DNA of 64,000 bases from Undibacterium cyanobacteriorum (lineage in GTDB: Bacteria; Pseudomonadota; Gammaproteobacteria; Burkholderiales; Burkholderiaceae_D): contig NZ_CP133720.1 in NCBI RefSeq assembly GCF_031326225.1, positions 2,480,001-2,544,000 on the forward strand. The letters are read 5' to 3'. Below the pieces are notes generated by a model that was not told where the DNA came from, did no database searches, and saw only the letters and a list, made by a program, of their open reading frames with translations. A program made the translations under genes and the position numbers. Within the stretch, counting starts at the first letter, position 1; every line of letters begins with the position of its first letter. Below are positions 1 through 8,465 of this stretch, in pieces.

Positions 1-2
1 CT

Positions 3-671
3 TACCTTGTCTGGCATAAGGCAGATAATAAAGACGCACCAGCAGGGAAATACCTAGTTGATCCACAAGGCACTGCAGTGTATTTAGTAGATCCCGGCAT
101 CAATGGCACACATAACAAGCGACCAGATGGCTCAGAAGTCAAAAAGTATGATGCCCCCAAAGCCGTGCTGATTTCATACATCATTAAAGGCATTCTCGAT
201 GCGGAATTACCTTGGGGCTTGGTTTTATTTGGCGTAATTATCGCGATCACCCTCGAAATGTCAGGCATCCCATCACTCGCGTTCGCAGTCGGTGTGTATC
301 TGCCGCTCGCATCATCAGCCCCTCTTTTTATTGGCGGCATGGTGCGTTGGTTTGTTGACAGAAGGAATGCAAAATTAAGTCAATACAAAGGTCTTGACGA
401 GGAACAAATGCAAGCAGCTGGTGACCGCAGCAATGGCGTCTTACTCTCGTCTGGCTATATTGCGGGTGGCGCGTTAGCGGGCATTGTGATTGCCTTTAGT
501 GCGGGAATCATGACGGATTTCGACCGTACTATCACAACGTGGGCGAGCACCAACAATCCATTTTTCGAGGGCGCGAAATCCGACTGGCTCTCATTGATTC
601 CATTCTCTTTGATTTGCTTAGGCCTCTATTTAATAGGCCGAGAGAAGGATACGAAAAGGGATATGAAATAG
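3..671 (+). CDS. OPT-family oligopeptide transporter, C-terminal part (5' end outside window)
   Basis: The reading frame is open from base 3 and stops at 671, so about 222 C-terminal residues are visible and the start lies left of the window. The protein shows hydrophobic membrane segments separated by short polar loops, among them one following an ELPWG sequence and one rich in Pro-Leu-Ala-Ser (VYLPLASSAPLF), then a basic stretch (WFVDRRNAK) and two more segments before a charged tail. That arrangement and wording fit the end of OPT-family oligopeptide/metal-chelate transporters, proton-coupled importers of the inner membrane. Substrate cannot be told from this fragment. The 86-residue gene follows after 38 bases on the same strand, so they may be co-transcribed. 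Confidence 0.85.
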   Translation, partial: YLVWHKADNKDAPAGKYLVDPQGTAVYLVDPGINGTHNKRPDGSEVKKYDAPKAVLISYIIKGILDAELPWGLVLFGVIIAITLEMSGIPSLAFAVGVYLPLASSAPLFIGGMVRWFVDRRNAKLSQYKGLDEEQMQAAGDRSNGVLLSSGYIAGGALAGIVIAFSAGIMTDFDRTITTWASTNNPFFEGAKSDWLSLIPFSLICLGLYLIGREKDTKRDMK

Positions 672-709
672 CTTTCAGAAGATAATCAGTCACTAACAAG
701 TAAGGCACA

Positions 710-970
710 ATGATGAACACTACCCTTGACTGCAAAAACCAAACCGTCCAAGTCGGCGACATTGTTCGCGTAATCACCCTTGCCCCTGGGTTTATTAAGC
801 AGTTTCCAGCTGATGAGAGAATCTTAATCGAATCGATGATCGGCAACTTCTTTAAAGTCATTGCCATTGAGGATGGTGCGGCCTGTGTGGAGCGCGAATG
901 GCACAATGAGCGCGGCCAATTGCAAAGCCACGTTATCGGACTTGACAGCGAAGAGATGGAAAAAGTCTAG
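710..970 (+). CDS. Small conserved-looking hypothetical protein, 86 residues
   Basis: I do not recognise a characterised family. The product is a soluble, acidic 86-residue protein with no signal peptide or membrane segment. The N-terminal half carries a VQVGDIVRV sequence typical of a small beta-barrel opening, followed by a PADER/SMIG stretch and a second beta-rich half (FFKVIAIEDGAACVEREW). Two adjacent ATG codons (710 and 713) could start it; a weak purine-rich site precedes them. It lies 38 bases after the OPT transporter and is followed by a good intrinsic terminator, so it looks like the last gene of that transcript. A nucleic-acid or ligand-binding role is only a guess from the fold-like pattern. 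Confidence 0.7.
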   Translation: MMNTTLDCKNQTVQVGDIVRVITLAPGFIKQFPADERILIESMIGNFFKVIAIEDGAACVEREWHNERGQLQSHVIGLDSEEMEKV

Positions 971-1005
971 CGGCTCAACCAAAAAATCAAACGGCAATAT
1001 AAGAC

Positions 1006-1040
1006 AAAGGCGCCAAAAAGGCGCCTTTTGTTTTTTGTTT
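1006..1040 (+). terminator. Rho-independent terminator after the OPT/86-residue gene pair
   Basis: A perfect 9-base stem (1006-1014 with 1020-1028, GC core GGCGCC) with a five-A loop is followed on the plus strand by TTTTG and a run of T. On the minus strand only three T follow, so it mainly serves the plus-strand genes, though it also lies just past the cheV stop. Confidence 0.85.
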
Positions 1041-1057
1041 CGTGACGAAACTTACAC

Positions 1058-2014
1058 TCAGTTAGCAATCACCTCGCGAATCGTCGCAGCTAATTCCTCC
1101 GCCACAAACTTTGCGACGTAAGCGTCAGCCCCAACACTGCGAACGTGATCTTCGTTTGTCGTACCAGAGAGTGAGGAATGAATAATCACAGGCAAACCTT
1201 TAAAACGATCATCTTGCTTGATATTGCGTGTAAGGGTAAATCCATCCATCTCAGGCATCTCGAGATCCGTCAGCACCAGTGCCACTTTATCGCGTAGATC
1301 CTTACCTTCTGCAACAGCTCCCGCCTGCATTACTTGCAACTTATCCCAGCATTCCTTGCCGGTTTTCGACATGATGTAAGGTGCGCCAATGGCATCCAAG
1401 GCTTGCCCAATCAATCCGCGGGCAACCGCTGAATCATCTGCAGCCATAATCACTGAACCAGGCTTCATTTTCAATTTCGCGCCAATTGTCTCAGAATCGA
1501 CGTCCTTATTGCCCTTCGGTGCAATCTGACGCAAGATTTGCTCGACGTCCAAGACCTGCGCCAAACGGGTGTCTTCGGCATCACCATCAAGACGTGCGAT
1601 ACTCGTAACTAAACCACCAGCAGCGCTTGATTCCGCTGAGAGAACATGGCTCCAATCGAGACGGACAATTTCTTCAACCGACTCCACCGCGAAGCCTTGA
1701 GTAGACCGAGCAAACTCAGTCACCAGCATGATGTTTAAACCAGATTTCGGTGTGCGCCCGACCACCGATGGCAAATCAATCACTGGAATAATTTGACCAC
1801 GCAGATTCACCACCCCCAAGTTGTGGGGCAAAGCACCAGCGACCGCCGTAATTTCCGGCATAGCCACAATCTCCCGTACCTTGAAAACATTAATCCCGAA
1901 CAGCTCAGAACGCTCATTCACGGTATCAACGCCAAGTCTGAACAACAATAACTCGAACTTATTCGAGGAAATCAAATTGGTACGTTCATCAACTTCGTGT
2001 TGTACAGTACTCAT
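1058..2014 (-). CDS. cheV: Chemotaxis protein CheV (CheW-receiver fusion)
   Basis: This is a coupling protein linking chemoreceptors to the CheA kinase and tuned by phosphorylation. A CheW-like domain fills about residues 20-165 (for example NLGVVNLRGQIIPVIDL), and a response-regulator receiver domain about 188-318 (numbering from the upstream ATG). The receiver keeps the acidic pair at 196-197, the phospho-acceptor Asp253 in LTDLEMPEMDG, and a Lys near 305. The first in-frame ATG is at 2023 but overlaps the AAGGA ribosome site; the ATG at 2014 has that site at proper distance, so I chose it. No other chemotaxis gene is adjacent, as is common for cheV. Confidence 0.95.
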   Translation of the reverse strand: MSTVQHEVDERTNLISSNKFELLLFRLGVDTVNERSELFGINVFKVREIVAMPEITAVAGALPHNLGVVNLRGQIIPVIDLPSVVGRTPKSGLNIMLVTEFARSTQGFAVESVEEIVRLDWSHVLSAESSAAGGLVTSIARLDGDAEDTRLAQVLDVEQILRQIAPKGNKDVDSETIGAKLKMKPGSVIMAADDSAVARGLIGQALDAIGAPYIMSKTGKECWDKLQVMQAGAVAEGKDLRDKVALVLTDLEMPEMDGFTLTRNIKQDDRFKGLPVIIHSSLSGTTNEDHVRSVGADAYVAKFVAEELAATIREVIAN

Positions 2015-2326
2015 GTTCATCATCCTTATAGGTTAGTGAGACGGTCAAGGAAGAACTTACAAGCCCCATCTGCACCGAGTTGCATAGATAAAGCTATTTA
2101 TCTTTATTATGCTACTTTTTTTCCAGGAAACACTACTTTCCCATCTGAAATATTTGTCTTTTTTGATCTATGCAACAAATATGTGACAACTCCGGGGGAA
2201 AGACCGTGTTTCGAGAAGAGCTAGGCACGAATTTGGCGAAGTTTGTTTCACCAACAGTGACAATAAAGTCGGCAACTTCGCCCCAATCTCTTCCCTAAGA
2301 TGACCTAACGATCGTCTAAGATTCGC
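2015..2326. other. Intergenic region between ppnN and cheV
   Basis: About 310 bases without a gene. It holds a perfect 9-base inverted repeat (2235-2243 with 2274-2282, GGCGAAGTT and its complement, 30-base loop) downstream of ppnN, and a small AT-rich hairpin (2086-2092 with 2097-2103) nearer cheV. Neither arm is followed by a T run, so neither is a clear terminator. The cheV promoter must lie here but I cannot place it. Confidence 0.5.
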
Positions 2327-3697
2327 TTATTTGATGACTTTATAACAAGGAACGTAGGCCTTTCCTGGTAACTTCATCCGCGATTGCGTGACGAAGGAAT
2401 GCAACAAGGCGTCCATCGAATGCATAATTTCTGGATCGCCCACAATTTCAAAGTGACCATATTTCTCGATCGCACGAATTCCTTGATCCTTGACGTTGCC
2501 GGCAACTACGCCCGAGAAGGCTCGGCGTAAATTCGCGGCCAACAAGTGTGGTTCTTGATTCTTATGCAGAGCCAATGAGCGCATGTTTTCGTGCGTTGGC
2601 AGGAATGGACGCTGAAACTCTTCATCGATTTTTAGCATCCAATTGAAGTAGTACGCATCACCATGTGCTTTGCGATAGGCGCGCACTTCTTTAATGCCCT
2701 CTTGCATGACCTTCGCCACTTGAACAGGATCATCGATAATGATCTGATATTTCGAACGCGCTTTTTCACCCAAAGTGGCAGCGATGAACTGGTCAATCTG
2801 TTCAAAATAAGCCGCGGCACTGGACGGACCAGTAAACACGACAGGGAAAGGCAATTCATCGTTCTCTGGGTGCAGCAAAATACCGAGCAGATACAAAATC
2901 TCTTCCGCAGTGCCAGCACCACCTGGGAATACGATAATCGAGTGAGCCACTCGAACGAAGGCCTCTAAACGCTTTTCGATATCTGGCATGATGACAAGAT
3001 CATTGACGATAGGATTCGGCGCCTCGGCTGCAATAATGCCTGGCTCAGACAAGCCCAAGTAACGGCCATGTCCAACGCGTTGCTTCGCATGCGCAATCGT
3101 GGCGCCCTTCATTGGGCCTTTCATCGCGCCAGGACCACAACCGGTGCAGATATCCATACCGCGCAAACCCAACTGGTAACCAACTTCTTTGGTGTAATCG
3201 TATTCGATACCAGAGATCGAGTGACCACCCCAGCACACAACCAAATTCGGATTAATTTGTGGCTGCAAAATATTCGCATTGCGCAGAATATGGAAGACCG
3301 CGTCAGTAATCCCTTCCGTCGTCGACAAATCAATTTTTGCGTTTTGCAAAACTTCACTATCGATAAACAAAATGTCTCGCAACACTGCGAACAAATGTTC
3401 TTGAATCCCTTTAATCATGACACCATCAACGAAGGCACTCGCTGGTGCGCCCTTCACAAACAATTTGATGCCACGTTCACGTTGAATAATGCTGATATCA
3501 AAACTCTTATAACGCTCTAACAATTCTTTGCCATCATCCAGGCCGCTACCACAATTCAATACCGCCAATGCGCAGTTACGAAACAACTGATACAAACCAC
3601 TATGACTGGTGTCCCACAAACGGGCCACTTCTGCTTTAGACAAAACTTCTAGACGCCCTTCCGGGGCAATTTCAGTATCGATTACTTCATATTCCAT
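2327..3697 (-). CDS. ppnN: Pyrimidine/purine nucleotide 5'-monophosphate nucleosidase PpnN (LOG family)
   Basis: PpnN hydrolyses nucleoside monophosphates to free base and ribose 5-phosphate and in E. coli is a (p)ppGpp target. The 456-residue length matches the E. coli protein (about 454). The central Rossmann domain has the LOG signature PGGAGTAEE and an upstream GCGPGAMKG/GATIAHAK stretch; it is flanked by N- and C-terminal domains seen in the long YgdH type and not in the short LOG proteins. The start at 3697 is preceded by an AAAGGA ribosome site. A 13-base tandem repeat lies 34-83 bases upstream of the start codon. Confidence 0.93.
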   Translation of the reverse strand: MEYEVIDTEIAPEGRLEVLSKAEVARLWDTSHSGLYQLFRNCALAVLNCGSGLDDGKELLERYKSFDISIIQRERGIKLFVKGAPASAFVDGVMIKGIQEHLFAVLRDILFIDSEVLQNAKIDLSTTEGITDAVFHILRNANILQPQINPNLVVCWGGHSISGIEYDYTKEVGYQLGLRGMDICTGCGPGAMKGPMKGATIAHAKQRVGHGRYLGLSEPGIIAAEAPNPIVNDLVIMPDIEKRLEAFVRVAHSIIVFPGGAGTAEEILYLLGILLHPENDELPFPVVFTGPSSAAAYFEQIDQFIAATLGEKARSKYQIIIDDPVQVAKVMQEGIKEVRAYRKAHGDAYYFNWMLKIDEEFQRPFLPTHENMRSLALHKNQEPHLLAANLRRAFSGVVAGNVKDQGIRAIEKYGHFEIVGDPEIMHSMDALLHSFVTQSRMKLPGKAYVPCYKVIK

Positions 3698-3730
3698 TTT
3701 TTATTTTCCTTTATTTTCTTTTTACTTCTT

Positions 3731-3780
3731 TACTACTCTTCGCTACTACTCTTCGCTACTACTCTTCGCTACTACTCTTC
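3731..3780. repeat. 13-base tandem repeat, about 3.8 copies, in the ppnN leader
   Basis: The unit CTACTACTCTTCG repeats without error across 3731-3780 (first and last copies lack one base). On the ppnN sense strand the unit reads CGAAGAGTAGTAG, purine-rich, and lies 34-83 bases upstream of the ppnN start codon. It is noncoding. The exact identity of copies suggests recent slippage-type expansion. Confidence 0.9.
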
Positions 3781-3950
3781 AATACCAATTTTCTCTACTC
3801 ATTTCACATTTTGCCATTTCAGTATCTGCTGCTTGGTAAGATCTGGCAAGTACAGCACGGGAATCTCTTGCGTGGACGTCGATCATCGCGATGAAATTGA
3901 TCGAAAAAAAGTTCTTAATCTGTCAATACGCCCACTTCAAAAAGCGAGTC

Positions 3951-3981
3951 CCCAAAAAAAAGCCGGCTACAAGAGCCGGCT
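3951..3981 (-). terminator. Rho-independent terminator of rlmD
   Basis: Read on the minus strand, AGCCGGCT (3974-3981), a five-base loop and AGCCGGCT (3961-3968) form a stem that is followed by a run of seven T (3954-3960). It lies about 30 bases past the rlmD stop codon. Confidence 0.85.
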
Positions 3982-4009
3982 GTTGAATCATATACTACCA
4001 TATATTTTT

Positions 4010-5344
4010 TCAAGGTAAATCAAAAACTGCCATTGATTCCACATGTGAGGTATGTGGGAACATATTTACGACACCTGCTTTACGCATTACATAGCCAGCT
4101 TCATTCACTAACATGCCTGCATCGCGTGCCAAAGTACCAGGACTGCAGGATACGTACACAATGCGCTTAGGACGCAGTTCTGGTGCTAATTTTCCTAAAT
4201 CGATCAAAGCTTGGCAGACCGCCATGGCGCCATCGCGCGGTGGATCAACTAGGAAGCGGTCAAACTTTCCAAGCGCAACGAAGTCCTCGGCTTTCGCCTC
4301 AAATAAATTGCGTGTTGCGAACGATAGTTTATGATCGAGACCATTCGCCTTCGCGTTTTCCATCGCACGCTCAGTTAATGCCGTGCTACCTTCGATACCC
4401 ACAACTTCACGCGCCAAAGTCGCAATCGGCAAAGTAAAATTCCCTAAGCCACAGAACAAATCAAGAATACGCTCGCCTTTTTGCACATCGAGCAAACCAA
4501 GAGCACGAGCAACCAATACGCGATTGATGTGATGATTCACCTGCGTAAAATCAGTCGGTTTGAAAGGCATCTTCACACCGAACTCTGGCAACAAATAATG
4601 CAAGTCAGATTGCGCTGGATAATACGGCTCAGCACTATCAGGACCGGCCGTCTGCAGCCACCATTGCACTTGAAATTGATCTGCAAAGGCTTTCAATTTT
4701 TCGGCATCACCTGGTCCGAGTGGCTGCATGATACGCAGTACCATCGCAGTCACACCTTCACCAATCGCTAATTCGATTTGCGGCAATGCTTCGATAATCG
4801 TCAGGGAAGCAATCAATTCACGCAATGGCATCAACATCGCCGATACATGGGCCGGCAAAATATCGCAGGTTTCCATATTCGCGACATAACGTGATTTCTT
4901 CTCGTGGAAACCAACCAAGACGATGCCTTTTTTATGGACGTTACGCACTGATAAACGCGCGCGATAACGATAGCCCCAGGTCGGCCCATAGATTGGGCGC
5001 ATCACCATTTCTGGCTTAACCTTGCCGATATGTCCAAGGTTATCTTCTAGCACGCGCTGCTTCATTGCCACTTGCGCATTCGGCTCTAGATGTTGCATAG
5101 AACAGCCACCACAAACACCGAAGTGCGGGCATCGCGGCTTGATGCGTTGCGAGGATTCTTTAACGATAGGGCCTAAAGTAGCGGCTTCCCAGCTCGCTTT
5201 CTTCTTGTAAGGGTTAAAGCCCACAGTTTCGCCGGGCAACGCACCTTCGACAAAGACTACTTTTCCAGGTGAGCCGTCTTCATTTTCCAAATGGCCAACG
5301 CCGCGCGCGTCCATATCGAGGGAACGGATATTAATTGTATTCAT
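4010..5344 (-). CDS. rlmD: 23S rRNA (uracil-1939-C5)-methyltransferase RlmD
   Basis: RlmD methylates U1939 of 23S rRNA using S-adenosylmethionine. An N-terminal TRAM-like beta-barrel region is followed by the iron-sulfur cysteine cluster in CPHFGVCGGCSMQHL, then the methyltransferase domain with the SAM-binding LDLFCGLGNFTLP, the DPPRDG motif, and the catalytic-cysteine region YVSCSPGTLARD near the C terminus. Length 444 residues is normal. I start it at the ATG at 5344; the frame extends three codons further to a TTG. It stands alone between its own terminator and rpoS. Confidence 0.96.
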   Translation of the reverse strand: MNTINIRSLDMDARGVGHLENEDGSPGKVVFVEGALPGETVGFNPYKKKASWEAATLGPIVKESSQRIKPRCPHFGVCGGCSMQHLEPNAQVAMKQRVLEDNLGHIGKVKPEMVMRPIYGPTWGYRYRARLSVRNVHKKGIVLVGFHEKKSRYVANMETCDILPAHVSAMLMPLRELIASLTIIEALPQIELAIGEGVTAMVLRIMQPLGPGDAEKLKAFADQFQVQWWLQTAGPDSAEPYYPAQSDLHYLLPEFGVKMPFKPTDFTQVNHHINRVLVARALGLLDVQKGERILDLFCGLGNFTLPIATLAREVVGIEGSTALTERAMENAKANGLDHKLSFATRNLFEAKAEDFVALGKFDRFLVDPPRDGAMAVCQALIDLGKLAPELRPKRIVYVSCSPGTLARDAGMLVNEAGYVMRKAGVVNMFPHTSHVESMAVFDLP

Positions 5345-5506
5345 GATTAACAAGACGATGCCAAGATGGCATCGAGGAATGCCTCACCGACAAGATTGTC
5401 AGGTCGAGCGAGCTAAAAGGAAAAAACCAGGCGGCATTATACCGTGATAAAGAACCAGTGATACAGAACCGTGGATACAGCTCAAGATCCGCGCAATAGC
5501 GTGCGA

Positions 5507-6547
5507 TTACAGCAAGGCATCGCGGCCCACGCCACGCGAAATGAAGCTACGTTTCAACTTTACCAAAGCTTCTTGCTGAATTTGGCGGACGCGTTCACGG
5601 GTGATTCCCATTTCATCAGCCAAAGTTTCTAGTGTCACAGGATCGTCATTATCAAGACCAAAACGACGCATGATCACAATTCTTTGTTTATCCGGTAGCT
5701 TGGACAACCAATCGCGGACTAAGACCGTCACTTCATGATGCTCGGCTTGCGTATCGGGTGCATGCTCACTATCGCCAGGCAGCATGTCCAACAAACTACT
5801 CTGTGGATCACCATCCAATGGCGTATCCAAGGACATCGCATGCTCTGACAAAGCCAAGATATCCTGCACCTCATCGAGTGGTCGACTGACGAGATGTGCG
5901 ATATCGTCTGCACTGGCATCTTTGCCATCACGTTGTTGCGCTTCCAAATGGTATTTGGCGCGTAGAATCTGATTCAATTCGCGCACGACGTGGACTGGTA
6001 ATCGAATCGTCCGTGCTTGATTCATAATCGCCCGTTCAATACTTTGGCGTATCCACCAAGTAGCATAAGTCGAAAAACGGAAGCCACGTTCTGGCTCAAA
6101 CTTGTCGATGGCGTGCATCAAACCGAGGTTGCCTTCCTCGATCATATCCAACAAAGCCACACCACGATTGATATAGTGTTTGGCGATCGACACCACCAAA
6201 CGCAAATTGTGCTCGATCATCTTTTGGCGAGCAGCAAAATCTCCTTGCTTCGCCAACGTCGCATAATGCAACTCTTCTGCCGCCATAAACAAGGGGCGCG
6301 TGCCGATCTGATTCAGGTAGTGCTGCGTCGTATCGGTCGATAATTCCGCCGCCAAGATATTCTTGATTTCGTCGATCGGCGCCAATACTGCCGCTGAGGT
6401 TTCTGTGACTTCATCTCCATGAACGCTCTCGAACTCATCACTTGAAGATTCATTCAAACCTTCATCACCATCATCGGTTTCATGACGATCGTAGTGATGG
6501 TTTTCATCCTTTACTTCCAAAGACTCGCGCTTCGATTTATTTGTCAT
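5507..6547 (-). CDS. rpoS: RNA polymerase sigma factor RpoS
   Basis: Stationary-phase and general stress sigma factor. A poorly conserved, acidic N-terminal stretch (about 75 residues) precedes the sigma-70 regions: region 1.2 (HYLNQIGTRPLF), region 2 with NLRLVVSIAKHYINRG and the -10 recognition block FSTYATWWIRQSIERAI, region 3, and region 4 with the helix-turn-helix near the C terminus (LADEMGITRERVRQIQ). Absence of a long region 1.1 and the nlpD-rpoS order separate it from RpoD and RpoH. The frame also opens at a TTG two codons upstream; the ATG at 6547 is preferred. Transcription probably also comes from within or upstream of nlpD. Confidence 0.97.
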   Translation of the reverse strand: MTNKSKRESLEVKDENHHYDRHETDDGDEGLNESSSDEFESVHGDEVTETSAAVLAPIDEIKNILAAELSTDTTQHYLNQIGTRPLFMAAEELHYATLAKQGDFAARQKMIEHNLRLVVSIAKHYINRGVALLDMIEEGNLGLMHAIDKFEPERGFRFSTYATWWIRQSIERAIMNQARTIRLPVHVVRELNQILRAKYHLEAQQRDGKDASADDIAHLVSRPLDEVQDILALSEHAMSLDTPLDGDPQSSLLDMLPGDSEHAPDTQAEHHEVTVLVRDWLSKLPDKQRIVIMRRFGLDNDDPVTLETLADEMGITRERVRQIQQEALVKLKRSFISRGVGRDALL

Positions 6548-6602
6548 GATCAAATCAAGGATACGTGCTTGTTTAATTTTTGGTGAATTTCTCTGAAGCG
6601 AT

Positions 6603-7559
6603 TCACCTAGGAGGTAGCAGCTTCAAAGGGTCAATCGGCTTACCTGCTTGACGAATTTCAAAGTGAAGTTTCACGCTGTCGGTATCGGTATTACCCATTT
6701 CAGCGATTTTCTGTCCTTTAGAAACTGGCTGCCCCTCTTTTACGACATTTACTTTATTGAAGGCATACGCAGTCAAATAATTATTCGCGTGCATGATAAT
6801 TACGATATTGCCATATCCGCGCATCGCATTTCCTTGATAAATGACTTTACCCGAAGCCGATGCGTAAATATCTTGTCCGGACTTGCCAGCGATCTGTACG
6901 CCTTTGACTCGTACATCGTCAAATGTCGCAACGACTTTACCTTCAGTTGGCCACGCCCAATCAATTGACTCAATAGCCTTATCGGCTGGCTTCTCGGCAA
7001 CTTTCGGAGCGACTTCATTTTTCACCGGAGCACCAAGCGATGGCGAATTCTGCTCGTTCTTCTGCATCTCAGCCAACGTCGCCTCGGAGTATGCTCGCTT
7101 ATCTCCGCGAGGAGCGGTTTTGTTGGTTGCTGGATTGATCGGATTCAGATTACGAACTTCGATACTCGAATTGTTTCCCACTGGGTTCGCCTTCGCGGTG
7201 CCCTGTGCGTCCGGTGGGGCCACATACAGAACTTGGTCAACCTTGATGTCATTAGGATTACTGAGGTTATTCCAAGCCACGATGTCGCGATAATTCAATC
7301 CCAATTCGAAAGCAATTCGCAACAAAGTATCACCACGTTTAACAGTGTAGGTTGGGCGATTATCAACGACCGGTTTCGTCGCACTAACATCCGATTGAGT
7401 GGGCTGCGTTTCTTTTACAACTTCATTGCTACGCTCAACGACTGGTGCTTGATGCGGCGTACTAACGCAAGCACTCATGAACAAGGCAATACCTAACAAC
7501 GCCCCATTACGAATTGCCGTCTTGAACTGTTTTATCTGTTTAAGCTGTTGCATTTTCAT
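6603..7559 (-). CDS. nlpD: NlpD-type lipoprotein, LysM plus degenerate M23 (LytM) domain
   Basis: NlpD activates a cell-wall amidase at the division site. The N terminus has a lipoprotein signal ending LFMSAC with Cys31 as the lipidation site. A LysM peptidoglycan-binding domain lies at about residues 71-115 and a LytM/M23 domain at the C terminus. The zinc ligands of active M23 enzymes are not intact: the first His region reads KGVQIAG, and the terminal HxH reads LHFEIR. The same loss is known in E. coli NlpD, which works as an activator and not an enzyme. It sits 55 bases upstream of rpoS in the conserved surE-pcm-nlpD-rpoS order. Confidence 0.94.
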   Translation of the reverse strand: MKMQQLKQIKQFKTAIRNGALLGIALFMSACVSTPHQAPVVERSNEVVKETQPTQSDVSATKPVVDNRPTYTVKRGDTLLRIAFELGLNYRDIVAWNNLSNPNDIKVDQVLYVAPPDAQGTAKANPVGNNSSIEVRNLNPINPATNKTAPRGDKRAYSEATLAEMQKNEQNSPSLGAPVKNEVAPKVAEKPADKAIESIDWAWPTEGKVVATFDDVRVKGVQIAGKSGQDIYASASGKVIYQGNAMRGYGNIVIIMHANNYLTAYAFNKVNVVKEGQPVSKGQKIAEMGNTDTDSVKLHFEIRQAGKPIDPLKLLPPR

Positions 7560-7604
7560 CTGAATTCATTCAATCATTGCAATTTCAATTCGATCAAAGA
7601 TGAT

Positions 7605-8465
7605 CTAAATAACGCCTTGGTGCAATGGCACAAAATGGCAGTGTTCCAGTGTTGTACTTCGCCATTCATCTTTGCCAATCCGCTCAACAAGTTGCAGCAC
7701 TTGATTCCGTGAGCCGACTGGAGCAATTAAGCGTCCACCGATCGACAACTGTAAGAACAAGCTCTTTGGCACTTCCATACCTGCCGCCGCTAATATGATA
7801 CCGTCAAATGGTGCAACTTGTGGCAATCCTAGCATTCCATCTCCATAATGCAGACGGATATTGGCGATACGCATGGGGCGCAAGTTTTCCTTTGCAAGCT
7901 CATGCAAAGCCTTAATGCGCTCAATCGAATAAACCTCTTTAGCCACCAAAGAAAGTACGGCCGCTTGGTAACCACAACCCGTGCCAATTTCCAAGACGCG
8001 CTCCAGATCTTTTCCATTCCGCAAAATCTCTATCATGCGGGCGACAATATATGGCTGCGAAATCGTTTGGTGGTGTCCGATCGGTAGAGATGCATCGACA
8101 TAGGCTTGACCTGATAAGCCTGGCTCGATAAACATATGACGCGGGATCGCTTCCATTGCGCCCAAAACTTTCGCATCTTTCACACCCTGTTGCGCGATGC
8201 GAGTCACCATAGCTTGTCGAATCTTTTCAGAAACCAAGATGCCACTTCCCGCTTTTGGCGCGCTAGTTGCCGAATCGCTTTTCGTCGAAACTGGTATAGA
8301 AGCTTTTACCCCGATGGAACTCTGGCGTACAGGATTATCTTGTTGATGTTTTGCGGCATTTCGTACAGCCGTCTGAGGCATGGCCACGCCTTTCGACACT
8401 CCGCGTTTATCTGCCTCTACAACGGACGAAAGGCTCAAGGGAAAACGACGGCCTTGTTGAGTCAT
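7605..8465 (-). CDS. pcm: Protein-L-isoaspartate O-methyltransferase
   Basis: Pcm methylates L-isoaspartyl residues in damaged proteins so that they can be repaired. The catalytic domain begins near residue 78 and contains the SAM-binding motif VLEIGTGCGYQ, preceded by PIGHHQTISQPYIVA, and a DGIILAAAG strand. The first 75 residues are an extra low-complexity, basic and Ser/Ala-rich extension absent from the roughly 208-residue E. coli enzyme. The start at 8465 overlaps the surE stop codon by four bases (ATGA), which supports the long form and translational coupling to surE. Confidence 0.94.
   Translation of the reverse strand: MTQQGRRFPLSLSSVVEADKRGVSKGVAMPQTAVRNAAKHQQDNPVRQSSIGVKASIPVSTKSDSATSAPKAGSGILVSEKIRQAMVTRIAQQGVKDAKVLGAMEAIPRHMFIEPGLSGQAYVDASLPIGHHQTISQPYIVARMIEILRNGKDLERVLEIGTGCGYQAAVLSLVAKEVYSIERIKALHELAKENLRPMRIANIRLHYGDGMLGLPQVAPFDGIILAAAGMEVPKSLFLQLSIGGRLIAPVGSRNQVLQLVERIGKDEWRSTTLEHCHFVPLHQGVI

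Noticed and set aside
532..906. A 124-codon minus-strand frame opposite the OPT transporter and the 86-residue gene.
   Set aside because: No ribosome site, no family-like sequence, and two co-directional genes on the other strand explain the region.
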